Assembly: GCA_000310025.1 (NCBI GenBank)
Contig: FN649727.1
Coordinates: 2,935,075 to 2,972,811 of the forward strand
DNA from: Ectocarpus siliculosus
Taxonomy: Eukaryota > Sar > Phaeophyceae > Ectocarpales > Ectocarpaceae
Length of the DNA: 37,737 nt
Direction of reading: 5' to 3'
Both the position numbers and the translations under genes were made by a program. The notes beneath the pieces are model-generated. The model saw nothing but the letters and a program-made list of their open reading frames with translations. It was not told where the DNA came from and did no database searches. Shown piece by piece: positions 18,673 to 30,800 of this stretch. Within the stretch, counting starts at the first letter, position 1. Every line of letters starts with the position of its first letter.

Positions 18673-21600
18673 GTGAGTAAATAATCGACCTTGCCTGCTT
18701 ACGGCGACGGGGTGCAACTACAGTACATACTTGTAGGCTTCTTGGCTTAGCACCTGTTGTTGAGACGGTTATCACACAAAATGGTCAAGAAATTTACCTT
18801 CCTTGAGTCTGAAAATCTACTTTTTTCATTTATCTCCCAGCGTTTGACACTGCATGCCGCTGTATCGGAGTACCTGCTGTACGTGTATGCAGGAAACATG
18901 TATGGAGAGGCACAACTAGACTTGTCTTACGTAGGTGTGAATGCACACAAGGTTTGTACGAACAAGTTTTGTTGGCCAAAAATGAGCTACCTTGGTGTTA
19001 CATTTTCGAAGAAGGCCGCGAAATACCAGGAAAGTGTCTTTCCACCTGTATTGCTCGATTCGTGGGCTTGTGTTACGTGGCATTCCGCCTTGTTCTGTGA
19101 TGGTTGCTTGCGCTCGCTCTGTGAATGCGCCCAACTGGCGCCTCAACCACAACCGCACTCAGGTACCTTCTCTCCGGTATTCTTCTGCTGCCCTGCACTC
19201 ACGAAACAATTTGTCTATCATCTCTGTTTTGAGCATGAGAACATCTACGGTACCATTCAAAAGAGAGAAAGATTTGACGGTATTACTGCTGGTGCGTTCA
19301 ATGTTTCAACAGCACCTCCTGTCCTCCTCCACCACTTGAGAAGAACTTCGAATGCCACGCGATATACATGAAACAACTGAACAACAAGAACCAGCACCCC
19401 CCTATTTACACCCGTGCTTTGTATTCGTTGCGCGCCCATGGTCACGAACGACCGACCCCAAACAACAGTCCAGGTGGAGGCTCCCATGTGGGAGCAGCTG
19501 CTCGCCACCACGATAACCGGAACCCCGATTACGGCTATCCTGAACCCAATGAGCGGTCCCAACGTCGTTGACAATGACCTAGCTCTCTACAAGACGATCC
19601 TGAACACCTTCTTGAACCTTGGGGATGACCGAGCCGACCCCTCAGCCGACGAGCATGACTCGCTTACGGTACGCAAGTACCCTCAGACATCGGACTGGGG
19701 GATGACGTGCCCCAAGTTGTTGAATTTGTCACCAGTTGTTACGTGTCACACGTTTAAAGCGACAGCTTGAACCCGAGCAGGGGCAGGACTTTCTGCTCTG
19801 GCGTTGTCTGCGCCATGCAGTATGTGGTTGTGTTGGGTCTCAGGTGCCGAATGGGGGGGCGCATTGAACCCCACACACACAGCAAGTCCATTTTGCACGT
19901 TGAGGTAGGCGGCTAGCGCCTTGCTACTCATGATCGTGTTTCGAGGTACGTTAATCACTTCATGTAGACAAAACATGTTGTGTATTCGAGTGTAGGGCTA
20001 GATACGCTGCCATCAGGGAACTGCCAGAGTGCTCCATTGAACGCGCTTGTCCCGTTGGATCTCTCTCTAGGGCGCAAGTCATACAGCGCTGCACCACCCA
20101 TTCCGGTCCAGGACCGAAAGCCTCATATCATGTCCCCGAGACGCTGTGGTTACAGAGGAGGAGGCTTTCCCCCACTCTGCATGGATCCCATTGCAACTAA
20201 ACTTGCGACTGGTGCCCTTCTTCTCTCTCGCCCCACTTATCGCCACGCTGAAACACGCATCTCTCGTCCTTACTGCAGATGATTTGCTACGTGTCCACAG
20301 ACTATGGCGACAGGTCGGAAGACGAGGTCAACGCCGACATCGACCAGTATGAAACGGTGAGGGTACACGTTGGGACGGATACAAGCACGATTCCTTGGAT
20401 GGGCCAGCACACGCGAGCCCATGCAGACACCTCGTTTCATTACACTCCGTATTCGTTGAAAACTATCGGGGGGGGGGTGGATTTCGGAACATGAATACCC
20501 CTCCGCTTATATTATTTCTCGCAAACATAAAAGCACGAACGCGCTCGGAAATCGGTCGTGGCTGCCGGCTGTGCGTGAACCTCGGTCATGCTGTTAAAAC
20601 AGCCCATTACTACAACTTCCTCGCGTTGTGAGTGAATCACAAACGTGCACAACCTTTCCAAAAGATCTGTACCTAGCCAACAAGACGAAGGACACATGTT
20701 TGTTTCAGAGTCACTTCGTCTACATCAGCGCGCGACCCCCACTCTCCTCCCGCCGACCAAAGCCCACCGCCGAAGTTCAACTCCATGCGTGTACCGGAAT
20801 ACTTCAAAGACGGATCCACCCGCAGCCTCCGAGCGTTTGATTTCCTACTACACACGCTAACACCGTATTCGGTGTCAACCTGGGTTCCATGTCTATTGTG
20901 TTTTCGACCTTTTCAAGCCATTGTGTCTTCTTGTTTCGGAAATAACACCGAACGAATACAGAACTTTCCAGGGGTCTGCGACGGCATCTTTTTCGACGAG
21001 GCGCCCGCCGACATCACGGACGAGGGCGGCAACCCAACGGCGACGGGAGATCTCTACGAGAGGTACAACAACTACGTTGTGGAAAAAGAGTTTCCCGACA
21101 CGGAGGACCCGGTGAGGGCGAAGAGCTGGATGAGTCACTCGTCTTAGTTAGCGACGTAAAGCCAAGCTCACGTTCAAAGTGTCGAAGCTCATGACATCGC
21201 TTCTCACGGTCCGCCTCAAAACGCCGATGCTGTGCACGCAGCGGTAGGGAGTACGACGGCTTCATACGCTAATTTACCAACCCTGTGTATTTGTACCTGC
21301 GCGGTGTGCATGGGTGACGGGACCCGGCTTTCCATTTGACAGGGCCACGACTTGTCTGACACAACGACCCAGGCGTTGCTCTCACCGCGTCCTGCTGCAT
21401 GTCGCACCCTTTCCCTGCTTGGAAGCTCGATCCTGCGTCACATGCATCGACCAGTCAATGAACCCTTGGCGGTGTGTATTCCACTTTGATCTGTCTTTGT
21501 GCAGGACCTTTTGCAGGACCGGTCGTGGACGGTCACTTTCAACCCAGGAGGCGGCGTTGATCCTGCATACTTCGCCTTCAGTGGCAACCCCACCGTGATG

Positions 21601-24600
21601 AGCTACGAGAACTTCTATCGCGTGTGAGTGGTGTGATACGCGAGCGACAGCGCAACAGTGTAGTGTTGTAAGGAACAGCTGAACACCGGACAGTTGGAAT
21701 CCCCCGCAGGGCAATAATTCTCATGAACTCCTACTCCATCTGGAATTTTTCCACCTGACTCGTATGAGCAAAGAGTGTGCTTCAAGTGTATCACAAACGA
21801 AGCGACGTGTTTGCTGCTTGTGGCGCGCCTGCTTTGTGCGAGCGCGCAAGGATTTGAAGTCCCTTGCGGTACTTGAATTATGGTCGTGCCTGCCGAACGT
21901 GAAACGTTTGGTTAGCCGAGATGCCAATCAACCCATTACGCAACGTAAAACGGACGACCAGCTTCTGGTTCATTGTTGTGAAACGTAGCCTGGACCGCCG
22001 AAAACCCGGCGTTTCGCTCCTTCCCGGCTTGTAGGGAGATGCGAGGTCTTTGATCTACCGACGACGGGATGCCGGTCGTGACTGGTGTACCAGTCGGGAA
22101 GAAATCGTACGAGAAGGAGTCGATGCATTTGCGTGTGTTGCCCCCCCCCCCGCCGTGCACGCTATGGTCTAACGACTACGGCATGCACGACTATGAGTAC
22201 ACCCCCCCGCCGTGCACGCTGAACTGGCCGCCGCCACGCCGCCCGATTGGGATTGTCTGTGATCCATAGAATGAAGAACGTGGGCATGCCCAGGACTCCG
22301 TCGAGCGTCCTCGATCCTTCTCAACATGCGCTTGCCGTGCACACCACCTCGCCTGACCTAGACGGCAACACAGAGGTATGCCATCCAGCCATAATATTCC
22401 ATCGCTTATTACGGTTGGAACATTCGGGGAAAAAAGTATGTTGTAGACAAGAAATCAAAACCAGTTCGGGGCGGGGATCATTTGGTTGCTTGGCTGAGCT
22501 ATTCCGTTCGCACACCTCAGTGCCTTGGTTTCGATAACGATGATTTAATTGGATTCGATTGAAACGTTCTGATATATATGTAGAATGTTTCCTCTAGAGG
22601 TGGTCTTCTTCGAATATGGCGTGATCGGTTGAGAATTCGCTACCGACTACCTGGTATTTGATTACAAGGTTCGAGTTCTGTGGTTGTTATTTGATTACAA
22701 GTTTCGAGTTCTGTGGTTGACCAACAAGCGGTATAAAAGTAGTATTCTCGAGTCCTGTGTGGCGTACCGTTGTTTTCCTTTCGTCGCGTTTCAGGGCGTT
22801 GAGCACGATTCAACAACAAGCATTCGCCGACACGAGCGCTAGTTGCTGGTCGATCTCACGTCAAAGGAAATGCAGTTCCCGGAACCAAACTTCCTTCTTT
22901 GTTGATACCTACCTGCACACATACTGCATGCGTCCACGGTGTTTCAAGGGGCGGGGTATAAGTCCGGCCAATGATACTTTGTGCGATCTCCAGTGCCGTG
23001 TATATTTGTCCTCGCGCACGGCTCGTGCCCAGAGACGGCGTCCGAACCGACGGCACTCCCCAGCGATATGAAACGATTGCCCTTGTCGTTTCCACCCCGA
23101 CACCCGGCCGCGTGCGAGCTAGGAGACCCGCGCGCTCGTGGAGGCCATCGTGCAGGAAGCGGCGTGTTCCGGGTGGGGCAAGATCTACCTCACGAGCGAC
23201 TCCCAGGACCCTGGGTCGGACGATGGGGGCAACCCCTGGAACGTGTTGACGAACTACTGGGACACTCTTGTCGAGGCGGTGAAAGCGTACCCAACCCTTC
23301 CCCCGCCGAGCTGTTCGGGCCCGGAGATGGCCCTCATGGTGCCTGTGTGGTTGGCCGGAGAAGGTGCGCAGGCACTCGGCAGCTCACGATTGCAATGCTA
23401 GGGAGCCGGTATCTCGCGTGATCATGATTGAATGAAAGCGGTTGCTCGTCTCGCACAGACCACCCTCTCCTCGATCTCCACGGCGAGTACGCGGGAGTAT
23501 TGCGTGCTTGTGGCTGTGCATGCGACGCAGAGGTCGAGCTTACTTTTGCTGTGCACAGCTCGCCCATATGCGAAACACTCCTCCTGCTTTCGTCTCGATC
23601 CACCAACAATCACGAATAGCGTCACGAACAGACTATTACCAACTCCCGGTCTTGCCAGTGTAGCCGCCACCGTCCTTGTGCACGCGACGAACGGCGTCAA
23701 TGCCACCAACACTGTTGCTGCCGTTGTGCACTCCACACACACGTGGAAGCGACCTAAGGGACGCATGCATGCGTTTTACTTTGGTCGGCGCGGTTGGGTG
23801 CACTTGTGCCTGTATCGAATAAGCCTTTGATTTAGGTCCCGGTACAGCCACGGGAGACGGGGCGGTTGACGCGACAAGGTGGCTTCCAGATGCTCCCTGA
23901 CATCCAGTTCGGTCTTCGGTATCTCGCGTTTCGAAGTAAAACAATGAAAAATCGAAAAAAGAACGAAGATATCGAGCTGACTTCTCTTCTCCCGACATTG
24001 GCTTTTTTGTGGTGCACGCGCGGCAGCCTTGGAAGACGCGGTCGACGACGTGCTGGGTGTAGTGACGAAGAGCAACTTCTTGGAGGGTGGTGTAACGGTT
24101 GTTCTGGATGCTCGCGACGGCGACGGTACTAACCCGACTGCCACGCAGCTGCGTGATGCTGGCGCCAGGGTGAGCTTCGAGCTATCTCGCGTTACGGAGT
24201 ATGACAAATGAAAATATATGCATGTCAAGAATTGTGTTACTCTGTTACAGTAACTGTTGTTGTGGTGTTTCCTTCATTTCTTGCTGCTGTTGGTGGCGGC
24301 GGCGGTGGTAGCGGGAATCCTCTGTACCTGTGTTCGTGTGACCACGGTAGGCTGTCGTTGAGGACGCAAGAAAGCCTGGTCTACTTGCACGCAACGCAAC
24401 AGCCGTGCGTGGTAGAGTACGACTGTGCAGTTGCACTGGCTTCCAAGTGAGGCGGAATTAGAAAACCCCTTCACTTCAACGTGCGAGACGAAAACAGCTT
24501 GAACCCTCCACCTACCATCGGCAATCGAGCTGTTTGGTGGTGAGTTTCAGCGGGTGTGATTTTGCTGCCCCCCGAAAAATTCACCTGTACAACCGCCTCC

Positions 24601-24843
24601 GGCCCATTTTCATACCACGTATCATGTCGCAGGTCCTGTGCTACTTCGATTTCAACAGCTACACGGATGTTTACGACCTGATCGGCGAGCTCACTTCAGC
24701 CGACCCGCCGGCGGCTTTTGCCACGGAGGTCTGCGGCGGCTTGTATGTGGACAACTACTCCGAGTTCACGTTGAGCGCAGAGCAAAACATCTACGATCTG
24801 TACATAACTGTTCAGGTATGGGTGTGCTGCTGTCGTCGCTTCC

Positions 24844-24878
<35 letters not shown>

Positions 24879-27800
24879 TTGTCTTAAGAAGAACACAGGG
24901 TCACAATCGCATCAGCATAGGAGCTTCACAAACAAACCTGAGCCAGGTTTTCGTGTTCGAGTTGCTGGACTCAATTTGAGCAACCAAGCGACCACGCGAT
25001 GAGTGTTGTTCCTCCCCAAGTTCAAGTTCATTCCCAGTTTCACTTGGATCTCAACCAGCGTCGAAAAGCGTGCCGTTTGCGCTCGGTATTTGTTTCGGAC
25101 GTTGAGTCCAAAACAAACCGCGGAGTGTTTCCAATATCACGATGATGATGATGATGATGATGCCCTTCAGCTTGGACGGCGGACACCCCATGCCTTCGAC
25201 GCTTCACTTTCGCGACCGGTGTTGTCCCTCTCAACTCATGTCTCTCTCGGTTTCCTCCTCGACGTCCCAGAACGTGATTCCGCGCGGCATGCTGGTTATC
25301 GATTACGAAGACCCGGACGTCCAGCTGTTCGACCTGTACGCGAAAGATTGGACCGAGGTAAGCTGTGGATGATGGTTGCGAAATACTAGTGCAAATGATA
25401 AGGGGTAAGGATGCAACTACGCCGCCGGGCTAAGGGGACCTCCAACACAGTACATTTTGATGTATCTGGCATCCACGGGGGTGTGGAGTGCTCACGGTGA
25501 TTGTAAACCTTGACAAAACGGAACGATTTGAGCGACAAACTTGTATGATCTTCGGAGCAATTCACAGTGACCAAGGAGGGCACCTTGGTCTGAATTGTAC
25601 GGACAAGACTCGCCATCGATGTACCACGCTGGTGTGTCTACAAGCGAGGTGTTCGCTAATGCACGAATATTGAAATGGTTCTCGACACGCCAGTTATACT
25701 ACTACCTGTCGAAAAATGGAACACCAATCTTGGAGGCAGGGTTAGAAAACCCTCACACTCGTCTCTCAAGCTTGTCGTCAGGAACCGAGTCCATCCAGAT
25801 ATTTCGAGTTCGACACCAAAGCCGGAGCACCAAGGCTGGAGAGCTGTAAAAAACATCATGTTCATCAAGGTAAAAACGCCTACTCCCCCCTCACGTACAC
25901 CGCCTGCATGTTTTTAGTGCTCACCGAACGCGACAACTGGTATCGAACGCAATGCCAGGTTTCCTTCCAAGAGGGGCGGGTGGTCGTGGCTACTAGGGTC
26001 GAAGCTACGACCCCATTCGCCGTCCCCGATCTTAACAACGACAACGCCACTCCGCAAAACTCGGCCCTGATCGTCACTGGCTTCACGGAAACCACCGCCG
26101 AGGTAACCTTTCTTTAAGGCCTTGTTGAGACGTGTGTCCTTCCGTGGAAGAATCCGTCCATCCACAAGGAAGGGTACACACTATGTACACCTGTGTTACA
26201 CCGCTAGAGAGGCCGACTGCTCCCCCTCTCAACGAACCTGCATAGGTTGTTGAGCGCGAAGTCGCCTTCCCCTCCTACCCGCACCCACGACGGATCACAT
26301 TTACATCTCTCGTTTCCTCCGTGTTTCTTGGAAAGTTGTTGTCCTCATCACGTCGCCTTCCCCTCCTACGCGCACCCGCGACACGTCACATTTACACCTT
26401 TCGTTTCCTTCGTGTTTCATGAAAAGTTGTTGTTGTCCTCATCACCGCCTTTACGCCTTCTGCGATTTCTGCGAACCGCTTCCGACCTTGCCGCCGCACA
26501 GGCGCAAGAGGTGGAGTGCCTGCTCGCCGAGATGAAGGAAACCTTCGGGTACGGGTTCGTCACGGGTGTCCTCGACCCCCCCGCCGAGGCAGAAACCGCC
26601 ACCGTATACTTGGACCGATTGCACTCGGAACTTGATGTGAGTGTGTGGCCGCCCGTTCTCGTTGTACGTAGTGGGCTAGAGCGGGCGCGAAGCGCGACGG
26701 GCAACAGATTGCCAAGACGGTGGTGGCGCTCTTGAATTAGGGATTGCGATGGCCACAGAACACGAGAATAGAGAGGGGGAAGAGAGGCTTCAAGTCAGGC
26801 ACACCAGAAATTCAATGAGCGCCCGAACGTCGGCGGTGTCTCTAGTTCCGAGTAGAGCAGTGCTCCGTTTTTTGAGAAGGCCATGCGTGGTCAATGATTT
26901 AACCACGAAGGCCAGAAACACGTCACCCCCCCCACACCCCTCCTTCTCCTCTTTCCACCCTTCCCTACCCGGGTCCTGCCGGGTGTTCGCGAACAAATTG
27001 ATACCGTACAAGTCTCCCTTATCCCCTTTCGCCGCCGGAGCAAGACGAATCACCCGTCGGGATCGCCACGACTCATCTCTTTTCCTCCCCGCTTGCTATG
27101 TGCCGTGCTTGACTTCCTCTCCGCACCGCTATTCCGCCGCCATGGAACCCAGGACCCCACCATTACGGTCGAAAGTTGCGACGCCCCTGAGCCGGTGAGA
27201 AGTGTGGTATCAACGCGATCGACAAGTTTGCTGCGCGGCAGCATATGGGCACGGGGTTGGTTGACCGTAGTAGACCAGCATGCCTTGGCTACAGCAGATA
27301 GTGTACCCTAACGTTTTTTTTTGTTTGGGGAAATGATGTTGTTCGTCGCGCGGGAAGGCGCAGGTCGAAGGCGTCGTTATTGAATCGTTGCTAGATTGGT
27401 ACACGTCACGACGAACAAATTCCGCAACAAATTGTGAGTTGCACGTGGTTGTTGCACAACTTGTATATCCGGATCATCCCCGGTTTAAAAATTGGCCTCG
27501 TCGCTTCACCCCCCCCCCCCCCCCCTTTTTCGTCGCGTGGCAACGACGTTGTAAAACAAGCCCCCCACTCGGTGTTTGCCATCGGGATTGGGTTTTCGTC
27601 GCTTGGCAACGACGTTGTAAAACAAGCCAATTCACTTCGTGAACTCGGCAACCAGGTTACCGTCTTTTTTTTTTACCTCTGGTTTTTTTTTTGGCGGTAA
27701 CCATAATGGTGGTCGAGTAGATCATGTTGTGCGGGGTCGAGAAACCTCACTCCGCGCAACGGGGGATGATCGCACCACGTTGTGTTAAAATGGTCAAGCT

Positions 27801-30800
27801 TCCTCGAGGCAGTTACACAGTGCTTACAACTGTCTCTGGAAGTGAAAGCACCAGAAAATAAATTAAGTCATACGTAGCTGTCATCCGTACGCAAGGAAGT
27901 AAGCACAAGATGCCGAACACCCTTAGCAGGATGCAGCTCACCCTTCATGCGACTCGCCAAATACCTCACGGCGCTTCGCGCTTGGTGATGTGAGAGCCTG
28001 GTCCGGTGAGAACCCGGCGTGCTCCGTCCCGGCTTTGTAGGGATGCGAGGTCAATGGTCAAACGACTACGGCATGCACGACTATGAGTACACCCCCCCCC
28101 CCCCCTCCTGCCCCCCCTTCTCAACGCTCTCCTATTCCCACCACCACCTCGTCCTAATGTTCGTTGCTGTCGCTCCGACCCGGTGGTTAGCAGGTGACCT
28201 CGGCTTGCGGTTCAGATGGTGCGGCCGAGTTGACATGGCTCAGCAGCAGCCGCAAGATTCGCGTGAGGAATGGGGGCTGCGCAGACATGGCCAGGATCTT
28301 CGCCGAACTTGTACTCGAGGGCGTCGCTGGCGAAGGCATCACGACCGGTTCACCCCTTCGCGAGGTTGCCATGTTTTTGTCAAAAGCTTGTGTCTCTTGC
28401 CTCTCTGCTGTTGATCGTCGAATGCGCCCATTCTGTACTATAGTAACAGCAGCGGTCAGAGCGGATGCATAACCACGCGTGGCAGGGGACATGCGACGGG
28501 AGAGCTCGAGAGCCGGGGTGATGAAACCATTGCCTTGCGCTTCTAGTTGCTGTCTTTTTCGCAGAAATATTTGAATTGTGGTGTGCGCTGCGTCGGCATG
28601 CTGGGTTGTGTATGTTTCTCAGCCCTAGGTCACAAAATGTAAACATGACTACTCTCGCATTTCGCTTTAAAATCACCACATTTACAAACGGTGCTCTCAT
28701 ACATACATGCACCGGTGGACCGTTCCGCACGCAAAGCAGACTCGTTCGTCGGGCCTTCTTATTTCCTTTCTGGGTGAATCGAGCTGCAGTCTGCCACACA
28801 CGGGACACGTTCTTGATCCTCACTCCCCCCTTCTGTTAACTTCACACCCCCGAGAGAACATTGATTCGTCCTTTGGGAAAACTCAACAGCTCGGCCGTAT
28901 GCCACGACCCGTTTCTGACACAGATTCTGTGACTGATTGTGGATGTTGTTCGGACTTGTTCGAGGCCCGTGTGAGCTTCGCCCCTCTATGAATCGCATAT
29001 CCATATCGACGACGCCGCCGCAATCGTTCGACCAGGTGGAACCCGGAGTGTGGCAGCTCGACGCCACCATCGACGTCCAGGCCGGCTCTGTCCTGAAGAT
29101 TGTGGGGGAGGTGAGAGATCACACCCGCTTCGTGGAACAGGCATATGGCTCTCAATAGTTCGGCAGCACTAAGTGAGAGTCCCGCCTACCCGAACTCTTT
29201 CGGAGGTGCGCGTGTGCATGCTATCGTGACCGCGACATAATTTCCTCCAATGCACACAAAAAACAAGGCATAAATACATGTTTCGTAGAATTTTAGGTTC
29301 GCTAGGCTCGACATGCTTACAATGTGCGTAGGTGTTTTGCCTGGGTGTTTCATGTTTCGTCGGGTGCATAACTCCCCCCTCCATCACACGGGCGCGCCCG
29401 CCTTGCCCCTTGACTACTGTACCTCTCACCCGTTAACCGCCCATCCATCCGACTCAAGGATGGTCTCGGCGAGTGCAACGAGCTTCGCCTCCTCACCGAC
29501 TCCACCGACGGCAAGAGAACCAGGGTTCTGGGAAACAGAGGGGACATCGTCATCCAGAACACCAAGGTTTGTGCCATGGCGTTGGGTCCTGCTTTGTTTT
29601 TCTTCTCGGAACACGATACAGCAGCTACTCGAGCATTCGTCCATCGATCTTTCTTGCTAGGCAAGCATCGCTTTTGACGTTCTTGGCTTCATCTTGTCCT
29701 TTAGTGTCTAACCCTGGCTCTTGCAAGAACTTCACCTATTGAAATGTTGCACGAGTTGAATGTCTTTCACCGACCAACCATAGATCGCTCACATGGCATC
29801 CAATCAGGCATTCCCTCGGTAAACCCGAGGAAGCAATTCAGAGGGAAATCTTCCGACTTCGGGCGGGCACCAAGCGAATTCGCCGGACAGCGCATGAGCA
29901 TTTGCCAAGGGTTGGCACAGAAAGCGCCTCTGGATAGAGATCACCGGGAGTATGCTACCCACTCGTGTGTCCTTGGTTATGATTTGGGAAAGAAGGCACG
30001 GTTGCACCCGTTCCATTACCAACAACCTGATATTTATCTTTGTTCTGCCCAAGGATACTTGGGCCGATTAGTGCATGAACGAGCCGTGGCATCAGTCAAT
30101 AACCGGTTTTCCCTGTCCAGCCATATCTGAAATCCCGACGCTATTTTGGTGTACTGTCTTGCTGTTTCGTTTCGCCTTGTCTTGCCTGTCGTTCGTTTTA
30201 CATGGGGGCTAAAACAGATCGTCGGGTGGAAGAGCGACGAAAACGCGCCTGATACAACGGACAGCACCAATCGCGGGTACATCTTGTGCAGCTCCTGCCC
30301 TGGGACATGTATGTACCCGATCCCCATTCCGGCCTTTCACTTACCGTCGCTCGATACCACCATTTCTAAAGTCGATACGTTCGATTGCGCGTGAACATTC
30401 TTTAAAGTCTCGGGACGTATGCGACGGTGCGCAAATCGGCGAACCGCTGCAGGCCCCAGATTCGCGTTTGCGGAACGATTCGCAGCCGGATTTCCCGAGA
30501 AACGTCCTCCGCGCGCAACCTTTGGCGTTGCCTAGTAGCACTTCGTTGATGGTCTTTCTCCAGACTTGATCACGGCAGTCCAGTAGGTCGTTTTGGCGAG
30601 GACGGGCATCAACAACCCGACAGTAGCAATAGGGCTGTAGGATTCAACTTGATGTTTTCGCGGTGGTCAACCGGAAGCTGACTTCCCCACGGGCTCTGAG
30701 ATGTGGCATGGAAAACGACACCAGGAACCATTCCCAAGAGGGACACCAGCCTCGTTACCGTTGTTTTGGTTGCGTGCCCCTGCAAGACAGAAAGAAACAA

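Noticed and set aside
18757-19371. 204-codon plus-strand open frame
   Set aside because: It lies entirely in the intron between two phase-matched spherulin-4 exons. Its composition is Cys/Phe/Tyr-rich and unlike the neighbouring genes, and its length is possible by chance in 37 kb.
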